DNA of 64,000 bases from Arenibacter sp. F26102 (GTDB taxonomy: Bacteria > Bacteroidota > Bacteroidia > Flavobacteriales > Flavobacteriaceae): contig NZ_JALKBC010000006.1 of assembly GCF_023015865.1 (NCBI RefSeq), positions 1 to 64,000 on the forward strand, given 5' to 3'. Every line of letters begins with the position of its first letter. Positions within the stretch are counted from its first letter, which is position 1. Of the stretch, positions 35,381 to 45,272 are shown piece after piece. The notes beneath the pieces were generated by a model, which was not told the DNA's origin, did not search any database, and saw only the letters and a list, made by a program, of their open reading frames with translations. The translations under genes were made by a program, and so were the position numbers.

Positions 35381-35962
35381 TTATAAATTTTTAAGCGCAA
35401 ATTTAATAATGTCCTCTACGCTTAGTCCAGGGTCTTGGCCAACTACCTTGTCCACAACTTTTTCAGCTTGTTTGCGAACAAATCCAAGAACCTCTAATGC
35501 AGATAACGCTTCATCTTTATTTGTATTGTTTGACGGGGCGGAAAGTTCATCAATATCGTAGACTTTTAAAACCTTGTCCTTAAGGTCCAAAATTACTCGC
35601 TGTGCCGTTTTGGCACCAATACCCTTAATCCCTTGAATGGTTGGCACATCACCGGTAGCAATGGCATCCCTGATCTGTCCGGGAGATAAGGAAGACAACA
35701 TGGTTCTGGCAGTGCTCGAGCCTATTCCAGAAACTGATAACAACAATCTAAATATCTCGCGCTCGGACTTCTCCGAAAAACCAAACAAGGTATGGGAATC
35801 CTCTTTTACCTGGAGATGGGTATACAGTTGTATATTTTCTGAATCCCCAATTTTAGAAAATGTATGCAACGAAATATTTACAAAATACCCAACACCTGCA
35901 CACTCGATTACAATATGGGTAGGATTTTTTTCAACAAGTTTTCCTTTTAAATGGGTAATCAT
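35381..35962 (-). CDS. ruvA: Holliday junction DNA helicase subunit RuvA
   Basis: 193 residues: an N-terminal OB-fold (MITHLKGKLVEKNPTHIVIE; YTHLQVKEDSHTLFGF), two helix-hairpin-helix motifs (VSGIGSSTARTML and IKGIGAKTAQRVI) and a C-terminal RuvB-binding domain (about 145-193; EALSALEVLGF). RuvA binds four-way junctions and loads RuvB, which is encoded 5 kb away at 40825-41847 on the same strand. It sits 66 bp after maeB and 5 bp before sprA, an arrangement seen in other Flavobacteriaceae. Confidence 0.97.
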   Translation of the reverse strand: MITHLKGKLVEKNPTHIVIECAGVGYFVNISLHTFSKIGDSENIQLYTHLQVKEDSHTLFGFSEKSEREIFRLLLSVSGIGSSTARTMLSSLSPGQIRDAIATGDVPTIQGIKGIGAKTAQRVILDLKDKVLKVYDIDELSAPSNNTNKDEALSALEVLGFVRKQAEKVVDKVVGQDPGLSVEDIIKFALKNL

Positions 35963-36028
35963 TATTTATTTCTGGTTTCAGGGTTCAGTTTTCGGAACTT
36001 ATTGAAAATTGAGATTTATATAATTATT

Positions 36029-38323
36029 CTACTTTCGGGTTTTTGCTATTTTCCTTTTCTCCCTTTCCTGGGCATCTATAACGGCAACAGCGGTCATATT
36101 GACCATCTCGTCCACACTGGCCCCCAATTGAAGGATGTGCACGGACCGTCTTAAACCTACCATTATTGGCCCAATGGAATCTGCTTGGTTCAATTCTTTC
36201 AACAACTTATAGGTAATGTTTGCCGATTCCAAATTTGGGAAAATTAAGGTATTCACTTTTTTGCCCGATAATTTGGAAAAGGGGAATTTCCCTTGGTGCA
36301 AGTCCTTATTCAATGCAAAATCGATCTGTAGTTCACCGTCTACCACCAATTCGGGATTTGAAGAGTGCAATATTTTCACCGCTTCCCTAACTTTTGTGGC
36401 TCTAGGATCGGTAGAAGACCCAAAATTGGCATAGGACAACAAGGCCATAACAGGGCTAAAACCAAAGGTGGTAGCCACATTTGCCGTCATTTTTGCAATT
36501 TCTGCAATTTCCTCCGCATTGGGATCTATATTGAGAGAGGTGTCCGCCAAAAATAACGGGCCCCTTTCTGTAATCATAATGTTTACGGTAGACACTTTTT
36601 TAACGTTGGCCGCTCTTCCTATTACCTCGAATACTGGTTTTACCACGGTTGGGTAAGCTCTGGAATATCCAGAAATCATTCCATCCGCATCTCCTTCCAA
36701 GACCATCATTGCCGCAAAATAGTTGCGTTCCTTCATTTTTGCCCGAGCCCCGAACAGACTAACCCCGCTTCGCTGTCTATTTTCAAAATACTTGGCGGCA
36801 TAATGATTTCTTTTATCATTGGCTTCATCGGCATGAGTATCAACGACAAGAATATCTGCATCGAATTCGAGTTCCTTCATCAATTCAGCGATCACCGCTT
36901 TATTTCCCAATAAAATTGGCGTTGCAATCCCTTCTTCATGGGCAATTTGAGCCGCTTTGAGAACGTCCAAATGATCTGCCTCGGCATAGACAATTTTCTT
37001 AGGGTTCATTCGGGCACGATCGTGCAACAAACGCACAATCTTATTATCGTTACCAGAACGCTGAAGCAGTTCCTCCTTATATTTGTCCCAATCGTCAATA
37101 GGCATTTTGGCCACTCCACTTTCCATTGCGGCTTTGGCCACCGCTGGAGGAATTTCAGAAATTAACCTGGGATCAAAAGGCTTAGGTATTATGTAGTCCC
37201 GTCCAAAGGTCAATCTAGTTTGTCCGTACGCAATATTCACCTGCTCCGGAACAGGCTCCTTGGTAAGATCCGCCAATGCCTTAACTGCCGCCATTTTCAT
37301 AGCTTCGTTAATTTTTGTGGCCCTAACATCCAAGGCCCCCCTAAATATAAACGGAAATCCTAAAACATTGTTTACCTGATTAGGATGATCAGATCTACCG
37401 GTGGCCATAATTATGTCCTTTCTGGTTTTTATGGCCAGATTATAATCAACTTCTGGATCGGGATTGGCCATGGCAAACACAATGGGATCTTTAGCCATGG
37501 ACAATAACATTTCTGCTGAAACGATATCCTTCACAGAAAGACCAATAAAAACGTCGGCATCTTTCATCGCCTCTTCCAAGGTATCAATTTTCCTATCCGT
37601 GGCGAACTCCAATTTTTCTGCGGATAGGCTTTCGCGATCACTGCGGATCACCCCTTTACTATCCAACATTACTATATTTTTTTCGCTTGCCCCAAATGCC
37701 TTGTACAGCCGTGTGCATGAAACTGCGGCAGCACCAGCACCACTGACTACAATACGGACTTTGCTTATTTTTTTCTTGGTAAGCACTAGCGCGTTCAAAA
37801 GGGCAGCGGCCGATATTATAGCTGTTCCGTGCTGATCGTCATGCATTACCGGAATATCCAATTCCTCTTTTAACCGTCTTTCTATTTCAAAGGCTTCAGG
37901 AGCTTTTATGTCTTCCAAATTAATACCTCCGAAGGTTGGGGCTATTATCTTTACCGTTTCTATGAATTTTTCAACATCGGTAGTATCCAATTCAATATCA
38001 ATACCATCAATGTCCGCGAAAATTTTGAACAACAGACACTTCCCCTCCATCACGGGTTTGGAAGCCTCAGGACCAATATTCCCCAAACCAAGTACGGCAG
38101 TTCCATTGGAAATTACCGCTACTATATTGCCTTTGGCCGTATACTTATACACGTTATCCTTGTTCTTGGCAATTTCCAAGCAGGGCTCTGCCACTCCTGG
38201 AGAATAAGCAAGACCTAAATCCCTTTGCGTTGCATAAGGTTTGGTAGGTACTATTTTTATTTTACCTGGTTGAGGCTTGGCATGATATACTAAAGCTTCC
38301 CTTCTGGTCTTCTGCTTGCTCAT
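36029..38323 (-). CDS. maeB: NADP-dependent malic enzyme with phosphotransacetylase-like domain
   Basis: 764 residues, the normal length of MaeB. The N-terminal malic enzyme part (about 1-425) shows LAYSPGVAEPCLEI, the metal/substrate segment KIFADIDGIDIELDT, HDDQHGTAI and the nucleotide-binding RIVVSGAGAAAVSC. The C-terminal part (about 430-764) is a phosphate acetyltransferase-like regulatory domain (KKIVYAEADHLDVLKA; GLRRSVHILQLGAS). It decarboxylates malate to pyruvate, supplying NADPH. A TAACTTTG element lies 20 bp upstream. First gene of the maeB-ruvA-sprA series. Confidence 0.96.
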   Translation of the reverse strand: MSKQKTRREALVYHAKPQPGKIKIVPTKPYATQRDLGLAYSPGVAEPCLEIAKNKDNVYKYTAKGNIVAVISNGTAVLGLGNIGPEASKPVMEGKCLLFKIFADIDGIDIELDTTDVEKFIETVKIIAPTFGGINLEDIKAPEAFEIERRLKEELDIPVMHDDQHGTAIISAAALLNALVLTKKKISKVRIVVSGAGAAAVSCTRLYKAFGASEKNIVMLDSKGVIRSDRESLSAEKLEFATDRKIDTLEEAMKDADVFIGLSVKDIVSAEMLLSMAKDPIVFAMANPDPEVDYNLAIKTRKDIIMATGRSDHPNQVNNVLGFPFIFRGALDVRATKINEAMKMAAVKALADLTKEPVPEQVNIAYGQTRLTFGRDYIIPKPFDPRLISEIPPAVAKAAMESGVAKMPIDDWDKYKEELLQRSGNDNKIVRLLHDRARMNPKKIVYAEADHLDVLKAAQIAHEEGIATPILLGNKAVIAELMKELEFDADILVVDTHADEANDKRNHYAAKYFENRQRSGVSLFGARAKMKERNYFAAMMVLEGDADGMISGYSRAYPTVVKPVFEVIGRAANVKKVSTVNIMITERGPLFLADTSLNIDPNAEEIAEIAKMTANVATTFGFSPVMALLSYANFGSSTDPRATKVREAVKILHSSNPELVVDGELQIDFALNKDLHQGKFPFSKLSGKKVNTLIFPNLESANITYKLLKELNQADSIGPIMVGLRRSVHILQLGASVDEMVNMTAVAVIDAQEREKRKIAKTRK

Positions 38324-38342
38324 ATAGTCTAATTTAGAAAAA

Positions 38343-38350
38343 CAAAGTTA
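38343..38350 (-). promoter_or_regulatory. Candidate -7 element for maeB
   Basis: Minus-strand TAACTTTG matches TANNTTTG, 19 bp upstream of the ATG at 38323. The -33 region lacks a clear TTTG. Confidence 0.45.
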
Positions 38351-38514
38351 ACAGTATTCTTTAAAATAATAGGATTAAAAAAGGTAATCTCAAGTAGTTT
38401 TATTTCTCCTTAATTTACTCCCGATCATTTTTCACAGAACTCCCCCAACCGCCAACCCTAATGCGGAATAGGCTCCTACAAGATCAATAAGTTTCAAAAT
38501 GCCGAACTATCTCC

Positions 38515-39435
38515 CTACTTCAGAAATTCAATATTTCTTTTAAGTCCAGAAAATTTGGTCCTTTTTACAGCAGATTTTTGGAACACCTTTTTAAATACAT
38601 CTTCCGTAATTTCCTCCCAATCCTTTTTCGTCATGGAAAGTAATTCGGGATGGGGATCGAACAAAGGTTCTCGATGGGGTTTGGAGAAGCGATTCCAAGG
38701 ACATACATCCTGACACACATCACAACCAAACATCCAATCGTCCATTTTACCCTTGAAATCCGTAGGGATTTCATTCTTTAATTCAATGGTAAGATATGAA
38801 ATGCATTTACTTCCGTCCACAACATAAGGCTCTACGATAGCTTGGGTAGGGCAGGCATCTATACAGGCAGTGCAGGTACCGCAGTGATCTGTTGTCCTAT
38901 GGTCATATTCCAGATCTAAATCCAATATTAGTTCTGCTATAAAATAAAACGACCCCACTTGCTGTGTCAATAAATTACTGTGTTTGCCGATCCAGCCCAA
39001 TCCGCTCTTTGCAGCCCATGCCTTGTCCAAAACGGGAGCCGAATCTACAAAAGCCCTGCCATTAACCTCTCCTATCTCTTGGGTAATGAATTCTTGAAGT
39101 TCCTTTAATTTCGATTTAATAATATGATGGTAATCCTGACCGTAAGCATATTTGGACAGTTTAAAGGTGGTTTCTTTTTGAGTTTCTTTCGGAAAATAAT
39201 TAAGAAGAAGGGAAATTACGGATTTAGACCCTTCCACCAATTTTGTAGGATCCAAACGCTTATCGAAATGATTTTCCATATAACCCATTTCCCCGTTCAT
39301 GTTCTTATTTAGCCAATTTTCCAACCTAGGGGCTTCCTCTTCCAAGAATTCTGCCTTGGAGATACCGCACGACAAAAAACCTAGGCGTTTGGCTTCGGCT
39401 TTAATGAGCTGGGTATGTTTGTAACGGTTATTCAA
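38515..39435 (-). CDS. queG: Epoxyqueuosine reductase QueG
   Basis: 306 residues. QueG performs the last step of queuosine synthesis in tRNA, reducing epoxyqueuosine with cobalamin and two [4Fe-4S] clusters. The two ferredoxin-type motifs are [16 protein letters not shown] (about 190-205) and [14 protein letters not shown] (about 238-251); the cobalamin-domain residues include [19 protein letters not shown] and the acidic DSAPVLDK. It begins 5 bp after the P450 gene, so the two share a transcript though no functional link is known. Confidence 0.96.
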   Translation of the reverse strand: MNNRYKHTQLIKAEAKRLGFLSCGISKAEFLEEEAPRLENWLNKNMNGEMGYMENHFDKRLDPTKLVEGSKSVISLLLNYFPKETQKETTFKLSKYAYGQDYHHIIKSKLKELQEFITQEIGEVNGRAFVDSAPVLDKAWAAKSGLGWIGKHSNLLTQQVGSFYFIAELILDLDLEYDHRTTDHCGTCTACIDACPTQAIVEPYVVDGSKCISYLTIELKNEIPTDFKGKMDDWMFGCDVCQDVCPWNRFSKPHREPLFDPHPELLSMTKKDWEEITEDVFKKVFQKSAVKRTKFSGLKRNIEFLK

Positions 39436-39440
39436 AAAAA

Positions 39441-40772
39441 TTAACGTTCTTTAAATAGTAAAGGTACGCACTTTGGCTTAAGGGAAATCAAGGGATTGAT
39501 CTCTACGTTTGCCAAGGAACTGGAAATTTGGTACTTCTTAACAATTTCAGCTATGGCAATGATCATTTCATACATAGCAAAATTATTGCCTACACACATT
39601 CTAGGGCCCGCTCCAAACGGATAATAATACTCACTATGATCTCTTTTATCCTTACCATTGAAACGACTGGGAATAAATTCGGTAGGCCTTTCCCAATAAT
39701 CGGCATAGCGATGCAATTCATAAATCGACATTAGCACCATGGTATCCTTGGGAAGTGCGATTCCATCGAAGGATTCTTCTTCCGTAGCAATCCTATCAAT
39801 GATGTAGGCCGGCGGATATAATCTTAGCGCCTCCTCCAAACACTGTTTAACAAATTGAAGCTGCATCACTCCTTGCATTAAATCAATATTATTGTCATTC
39901 AGATTTACCGTGGACACTTCCTTGTAAACTTGATCCTGAATTGCCGGGTGTTTGGCCAAAAGAAACAAGGTAAAACTAAGTGCATTTGCTGTAGTTTCGT
40001 GACCTGCGGTAAAAAGAATCAGTACTTCATCCAACAATTGCCCGTCGGCCATGGGTGAGCCATCTTCATATTGTGCCTTAAGCAGCATGTCCAATAAATC
40101 ATCTATTTCCAATCCGGATTTTCTTCGCTCTTCTATAATTTCCAAAAGCAGCCTCTTGCCTTCTTCGGACATTTTTAAGTGCCGGTCTATTTTGCCATTA
40201 AGTTTGTACCACCATTTTAGATAAGGCTGTCGCATTTCTTTGATCAACATACGTTGATTGGCCTCGGTAATATATTTAAGTCGAGACATCCTCTCCCTAA
40301 TGTCCGAACTACTAAAAAGTGCCTTTGCCACAACCTGAAACGCAAGGTCTCCCATAAGCGGAAAAACGTCCTGTTCACTGTTGGGATTAATGCGCTCAAG
40401 TTCAGAAAGTACGGCATTTCTAATGACCCCCATTAAATTATGGAGTTTTTTCTTATGAAAGGCGGGTTGTACCATTCTCCTGTGCGTGCGCCAATGTTCT
40501 CCATTGGAGGTAAGGATACCGTGACCTATATACTTGGCCAGATCCACAGTTTGGAGAGGGGATTTTTGAAAATTCTTGTGCTGTTTTTGGAGTATGTATT
40601 TTATTAATCCAGGGCTTCTTGTAAAAAGAATTATTTCCTTTGTACTTAATTGCACTTTAAAATTATCCCCATTTGCCTCAAAGTTTTCATGATGAAAGGG
40701 TAAAGGATTTTTTAAGATTCTCCTTGCATTTTTTAGGACCTGGAACCTGGATACTAATTTCAAGTTTTTCAT
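39441..40772 (-). CDS. Cytochrome P450
   Basis: 443 residues, a soluble bacterial P450. The I-helix oxygen-activation motif is [12 protein letters not shown] (about 252-263), the K-helix ExxR is EEALRLYPP, and the haem-thiolate loop is [17 protein letters not shown] near residue 390-405, with the Cys ligand. The overall look ([12 protein letters not shown]-type N-terminus, [10 protein letters not shown]) resembles the CYP102/CYP4-like clan that acts on fatty acids, but substrate cannot be told from sequence. No ferredoxin or reductase gene adjoins it. It follows ruvB by 52 bp and precedes queG by 5 bp. Confidence 0.95.
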   Translation of the reverse strand: MKNLKLVSRFQVLKNARRILKNPLPFHHENFEANGDNFKVQLSTKEIILFTRSPGLIKYILQKQHKNFQKSPLQTVDLAKYIGHGILTSNGEHWRTHRRMVQPAFHKKKLHNLMGVIRNAVLSELERINPNSEQDVFPLMGDLAFQVVAKALFSSSDIRERMSRLKYITEANQRMLIKEMRQPYLKWWYKLNGKIDRHLKMSEEGKRLLLEIIEERRKSGLEIDDLLDMLLKAQYEDGSPMADGQLLDEVLILFTAGHETTANALSFTLFLLAKHPAIQDQVYKEVSTVNLNDNNIDLMQGVMQLQFVKQCLEEALRLYPPAYIIDRIATEEESFDGIALPKDTMVLMSIYELHRYADYWERPTEFIPSRFNGKDKRDHSEYYYPFGAGPRMCVGNNFAMYEMIIAIAEIVKKYQISSSLANVEINPLISLKPKCVPLLFKER

Positions 40773-40824
40773 GTAGGAAGGGTTAGGTCTTAGGAAACAA
40801 TATTTTAAGTGTTCTTAAACATGG

Positions 40825-41847
40825 TCAAAAAAGACCTCCCTGAATATTTCCTTTAATTCTTCCAAGGTGCCTATAAGCCAATTCCGTTACTTCCCTACCT
40901 CTAGGAGTACGCATTATAAATCCTTGTTGGATTAAAAAAGGCTCATATACCTCCTCTATAGTTTCTGCACTTTCAGAGACAGCAGTAGCCAAAGTACTTA
41001 TCCCCACAGGTCCTCCTTTAAACTTGTCTATGATGGTCGTCAATATCTTGTTGTCCATTTCATCCAATCCATGAGCATCCACATTTAATGCCTTAAGACC
41101 AAATTGCGAAATTTCTATATCGATCTTTCCATTCCCTTTAATTTGGGCAAAATCGCGGACCCTCCTTAAGAGCGCATTGCATATCCTAGGAGTACCCCTA
41201 CTTCTACCGGCAATTTCAATGGCCGCTTGTTGGGTAATGGGCGTTTTCAAAATTTCGGCACTTCTTTCCACAATAGTTGAAAGCAGTTCCGTGGAATAAT
41301 ATTGCAATCTACTCTGTATTCCGAATCGAGCCCTCATGGGAGCCGTTAAAAGACCAGAGCGGGTTGTGGCCCCAATCAAAGTAAAGGGATTCAAATTTAT
41401 CTGTACCGATCTGGCATTGGGACCGGATTCAATCATTATATCTATCTTATAATCCTCCATTGCAGAATACAAATATTCCTCCACAATGGGGCTCAATCTG
41501 TGGATCTCATCAATAAACAACACATCCCGTTCATCCAAATTGGTCAGCAATCCTGCCAAATCCCCAGGTTTATCCAATACTGGCCCTGAAGTCATTTTAA
41601 TCCCCACCCCCAATTCATTGGCCAAGATATGGGCCAAGGTCGTCTTTCCTAGACCAGGAGGCCCATGGAACAAGGTGTGATCTAGGGCCTCTCCTCTCAA
41701 ATTGGCCGCCTGAACAAATATCTTTAGATTTTCCAGCACTTGCTCTTGTCCCGTAAAATCATCAAAGGAAATGGGGCGCAAGGCTCTTTCAATATCAAAT
41801 TCTTCGTTCGATAAATTTTCGGCTGTGGGATCTAGGTTCTCATTCAT
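40825..41847 (-). CDS. ruvB: Holliday junction branch migration ATPase RuvB
   Basis: 340 residues from ATG 41847, the family norm. Motifs: [14 protein letters not shown], Walker [12 protein letters not shown], Walker [30 protein letters not shown] with the sensor/arginine-finger region, and a C-terminal winged-helix domain ending [17 protein letters not shown]. The frame extends to 41895, but that start codon lies in a TATATTTG promoter element and its extra residues are unlike RuvB, so it is rejected. Works with RuvA (35381-35962). Heads a probable ruvB-P450-queG transcript. Confidence 0.97.
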   Translation of the reverse strand: MNENLDPTAENLSNEEFDIERALRPISFDDFTGQEQVLENLKIFVQAANLRGEALDHTLFHGPPGLGKTTLAHILANELGVGIKMTSGPVLDKPGDLAGLLTNLDERDVLFIDEIHRLSPIVEEYLYSAMEDYKIDIMIESGPNARSVQINLNPFTLIGATTRSGLLTAPMRARFGIQSRLQYYSTELLSTIVERSAEILKTPITQQAAIEIAGRSRGTPRICNALLRRVRDFAQIKGNGKIDIEISQFGLKALNVDAHGLDEMDNKILTTIIDKFKGGPVGISTLATAVSESAETIEEVYEPFLIQQGFIMRTPRGREVTELAYRHLGRIKGNIQGGLF

Positions 41848-41892
41848 ACTCCAACAAAGATAATGGAAATTGGGATAGTTCTTCAAGGAAAC

Positions 41893-41900
41893 CAAATATA
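41893..41900 (-). promoter_or_regulatory. Candidate -7 element for ruvB
   Basis: Minus-strand TATATTTG at 41893-41900, 46 bp upstream of the ATG at 41847; a second match, TATCTTTG, is at 41855-41862. Either could serve; neither has a certain -33 partner. Confidence 0.4.
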
Positions 41901-41998
41901 AGAATATGGGTTTTTCCTCCTTATAAAGTGATTCCCAAATTTTTCATAATCCTATAGGGTATAAGAAAATTGAATGAAAAATAATGTAAATTCATAGT

Positions 41999-44263
41999 AT
42001 GATAAAGATCACATATCCACCCAGCATTCTACAATATATACCTTTCTTTTTTGTAATCTGGTCTGATGACCTATTGACCGTTTCGGAAATTGCAGTCGTA
42101 AAAAAGATAATAGAAGACGACCAACACCTTTCCGAAAAAGATAGGGAAACCCTAAACAACTGGCTTAATACAGCTAAGCCTCCAAAGTCGGAGGAAATAA
42201 AATCCTGGCAGCGTACCATTTCCAATTCGGGTATAAAATTGGTAGAGGGTGACAACCACCCCTTGACTTCCTTTAGCAAGAAATTGATATCTCAAAATGG
42301 GTCAGCCCATTTGTTCAACGAAGATTTGTCCGCTATTGAAATAAACCTAGGAATACAACCAAATCATTACCATCATTTGTTCGAAGTGGAAGTTATACAG
42401 GAAAAATCCTCCAACTATTACAACCCAAAGGAAATAGATCAATTATTTAAGGGCGATTTCGGACATGAAATAGTTGAATTTAGTGAGACCTTAAGAAATC
42501 CCATTTTCACATGGGAGATTATTAAGAACAAAGACATTTTTAGAGAGAAAGTATTATCCCAAGTACAATGTTTGGCCGAAGAAGGCTATGGTGCATTTGC
42601 CTATCCAGAGGCGTATGGAGGAACAAACAATATGATGTTGTACGCCAACATTTTTGAAAACCTAATGTATGTTGACGGAAGCCTTACCGTAAAGTTCGGG
42701 GTCCAATTTGGACTTTTTGGAGGAAGTATAGAAAAGTTGGGCACAAAAAAACACCATGATCGATATTTAATGGATATTGGAAAAGCCAACTTACTTGGAT
42801 GTTTTGCCATGACGGAGACAGGTCATGGATCTAATGTAAGAGGTGTAAAAACAACAGCCACTTATAATTTGGAGGAGGATAACATCACCATTCATACTCC
42901 GGGCAAGAATGACAATAAGGAATATATTGGCAATGCATTACACGGAACAATGGCCACAGTGTTCGCCCAATTGATCGTTGGAGGCAAAAACCATGGAGTC
43001 CATGCTATTGTAGTGCCAATAAGGGATGAGGAACATGGTTTAATGCCAGGTGTACGTATTGAGGATAACGGCTATAAACTAGGTCTCAATGGTGTAGACA
43101 ATGGCAAAATTTGGTTTGACCAGGTAAAGGTACCCCGTGAAAACCTTTTAAATAAATATGGTGACATTAAACAGGACGGTACTTATTATTCCGAAATCAA
43201 AAATCCGAACAAGCGCTTTTTTACCATGCTGGGCACCTTGGTAGGGGGCCGAATTTGTGTGGCCAAAGGCGCATTGAGCGGTGCAAAAATGGCCCTAGCC
43301 ATTGCGGTAAAATATGCCCTCCACCGACGGCAATTCAACGACAATCTGAAGGTCCAAGAGGATTTGATTATGGACTACCCATCACACCAACTTCGACTTA
43401 CACCGGCTATAGCCAAATCTTATGTATATCAGGTAACCTTAGATTCATTAATGAAAATCTATAGTGATGAATCTATAACTGATAAACGAAAAATAGAAAC
43501 CCAAGTCGCCGGATTAAAAGCAATTATAACCTGGTTCGCAAACGAAACCATTCAAGAATGTAGGGAAGCCTGTGGTGGTAAGGGGTACCTGCTAGAAAAT
43601 AGAATAGCAGATTTAAAAGCAGATGTGGACATATTTACCACGTTTGAAGGTGATAATACGGTGCTTTTACAATTGGCGGCCAAGGGAATCATGTCCGATT
43701 TTAATTCAGAACTCAATAGCTCCGGATTTGCTGGCGTATTAAAACTATTGGGCACACAAATTAGTGATAAATTGGTTACTATTAATCCGATGTACGCCAA
43801 CAAAGTGGATAAAGAGCATCTTTACAATCCAAAATTCCATAAACATGCCTTTGACTATAGAACTAGAAGGTTAACCTATTCTGTAGCCATGAGAATCAGG
43901 GATTACATCAAAAAAGGGGTGCCGTCCTATCAGGCATTCCTAAAAGTACAAACACATTTATTAGCATTGGGGAAGGCCTATAGCAGTGAATTGGCCTATA
44001 ACACATTTATAAAGTTTACCGAAACCATAGACAACAAAAAGAACAAAGAACTCTTTCTCAAATTGGGTTGTCTCTTTGCATTAACCGAAATTCGGGAAGA
44101 TGCCTCTTGGTTTCTGGAACAGGGCTATTTGGGAGGAACCAAATCCAAGGCCATACGCCAACGAGTGGAACGGTTAAGTACCGAATTTAGACCACATATA
44201 GAGGTTTTGGTTGATGGTTTTGGGATTCCGGATAATTGTTTAACAGCCCCAATAAGTCGTTAA
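41999..44263 (+). CDS. Acyl-CoA dehydrogenase/oxidase family flavoprotein
   Basis: 754 residues, longer than typical acyl-CoA dehydrogenases (about 380) and close to peroxisomal-type acyl-CoA oxidases. After an N-terminal domain of about 130 residues come the flavin-domain signatures GCFAMTETGHGSNVRG and NGVDNGKIWFDQVKVPREN, then CGGKGYLLENRIADLKADVD and TFEGDNTVLLQLAAKGIM; the Glu in FEGDNTVL is at the oxidase catalytic-base position. It should bind FAD and oxidise acyl-CoA at the first step of beta-oxidation. Its TAA stop shares a TTAA palindrome with the stop of the convergent DUF2807 gene. Divergent from ruvB. Whether oxygen or ETF is the acceptor is unknown. Confidence 0.9.
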   Translation: MIKITYPPSILQYIPFFFVIWSDDLLTVSEIAVVKKIIEDDQHLSEKDRETLNNWLNTAKPPKSEEIKSWQRTISNSGIKLVEGDNHPLTSFSKKLISQNGSAHLFNEDLSAIEINLGIQPNHYHHLFEVEVIQEKSSNYYNPKEIDQLFKGDFGHEIVEFSETLRNPIFTWEIIKNKDIFREKVLSQVQCLAEEGYGAFAYPEAYGGTNNMMLYANIFENLMYVDGSLTVKFGVQFGLFGGSIEKLGTKKHHDRYLMDIGKANLLGCFAMTETGHGSNVRGVKTTATYNLEEDNITIHTPGKNDNKEYIGNALHGTMATVFAQLIVGGKNHGVHAIVVPIRDEEHGLMPGVRIEDNGYKLGLNGVDNGKIWFDQVKVPRENLLNKYGDIKQDGTYYSEIKNPNKRFFTMLGTLVGGRICVAKGALSGAKMALAIAVKYALHRRQFNDNLKVQEDLIMDYPSHQLRLTPAIAKSYVYQVTLDSLMKIYSDESITDKRKIETQVAGLKAIITWFANETIQECREACGGKGYLLENRIADLKADVDIFTTFEGDNTVLLQLAAKGIMSDFNSELNSSGFAGVLKLLGTQISDKLVTINPMYANKVDKEHLYNPKFHKHAFDYRTRRLTYSVAMRIRDYIKKGVPSYQAFLKVQTHLLALGKAYSSELAYNTFIKFTETIDNKKNKELFLKLGCLFALTEIREDASWFLEQGYLGGTKSKAIRQRVERLSTEFRPHIEVLVDGFGIPDNCLTAPISR

Positions 44264-45084
44264 TTCTTTCGCCTGTAAAGCTCGGAGGTATCCAGAAATT
44301 CTTGCAGATTAATTTTGCCCTCACCAAAAACATAGGTCTTGGCCGATCCTTTGGAATTAAGATCAACAGCGGTCTTAGCCAAAACTTCGGCCGAGGTGCC
44401 ACCTTCCAAAGTTGCCTGAACCGTATTGGCTTCCAATCTTTTGGCTTTAAGGTCTGAATTATCCAATATATGCACTTGAAAAACATCGGTAAATCCTTCC
44501 AAATCGGCCTTTGAATTTCGTTGCATATACAAAACAGTGCTTTCCATAACCCCAAACAGTCTTAAATCCGATTTCTCAGCCATACGAATATTTAAGGTAT
44601 CTGTGTCTACCTTAAAATTACCCTTACTATTATCGTTCATTGTAATCTCCATTGCATCGGCATCAACATCAATTTCAACCCTTCCAGAACCTGTTCCATT
44701 AACCTCCAAAAACTCGGTAGAAAATCGGTTCTTAACCACGATATTCCCCTCCTTGGCAGTAATACGGTACAATTGACTAAAATTCACTGTAATATTGAGC
44801 CTTCTCTTGGAGGTTATTTTATAGTAGGAACTAATAATAAGTGTTTCATTCTCTACCCTAAACTTTAATACATCAATTAGATTATCGTCAGCTTCAATTA
44901 TATATTCCTCTGTAGAAGCGGCTTGTAAGTTGATATCAAGATCATCATTTAACTCTATGGCCGTAAATGGAGGTAGGGCCTCCCTTACTTCTATAACATT
45001 CTTATTGCCCTTGATTTTGGGTTTCCGCTGGGAGTAGACTACACAGCTTACCGTTAACATAAAAAATAATAATATATGTTTCAC
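44260..45084 (-). CDS. DUF2807 (GIN domain) secreted protein
   Basis: From a GTG at 45084 the product is 274 residues starting with a good signal peptide (MKHILLFFMLTVSCVVYSQ); the longer frame to 45111 begins with TTG and adds a polar stretch, so I prefer the GTG. The mature part is a right-handed beta-solenoid-like putative auto-transporter adhesin, head GIN domain: VIEVREALPPFTAIELNDDLDI, then repeated short strands such as ITAKEGNIVVKNR and LEVNGTGSGRVEIDVDA. These proteins are widespread in Bacteroidota envelopes with unknown function. Convergent with the acyl-CoA oxidase-like gene with a 4-bp overlap. Confidence 0.88.
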   Translation of the reverse strand: MKHILLFFMLTVSCVVYSQRKPKIKGNKNVIEVREALPPFTAIELNDDLDINLQAASTEEYIIEADDNLIDVLKFRVENETLIISSYYKITSKRRLNITVNFSQLYRITAKEGNIVVKNRFSTEFLEVNGTGSGRVEIDVDADAMEITMNDNSKGNFKVDTDTLNIRMAEKSDLRLFGVMESTVLYMQRNSKADLEGFTDVFQVHILDNSDLKAKRLEANTVQATLEGGTSAEVLAKTAVDLNSKGSAKTYVFGEGKINLQEFLDTSELYRRKN

Positions 45085-45221
45085 TATAAATGATTTAAAA
45101 TAAATAATCAATACTTAAAAAAACCCGTTTCAAGAACCTAAGACATTAAAACAATAAAAAACTTAATGACCCCATATGGTGCTTAAAGCCCATTATTTCA
45201 AATATCTAAATGGAAGGTACA

Positions 45222-45252
45222 AAAAAAGTCCATCTTAAAGACGGACTTTTTT
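45222..45252 (-). terminator. Rho-independent terminator after cox1
   Basis: On the minus strand a GTCCGTCT...AGATGGAC stem (8 bp including one G-U) is flanked by A and T runs (45222-45227 and 45247-45252), 20 bp beyond the cox1 stop. It ends the eight-gene act-cox transcript. Confidence 0.85.
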
Positions 45253-45272
45253 ATTTTGTTACTTTCAATTCA

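Noticed and set aside
41848-41895. Longer RuvB start
   Set aside because: The upstream start codon is in a TATATTTG element, the extra residues are unlike RuvB, and ATG 41847 gives the family N-terminus.
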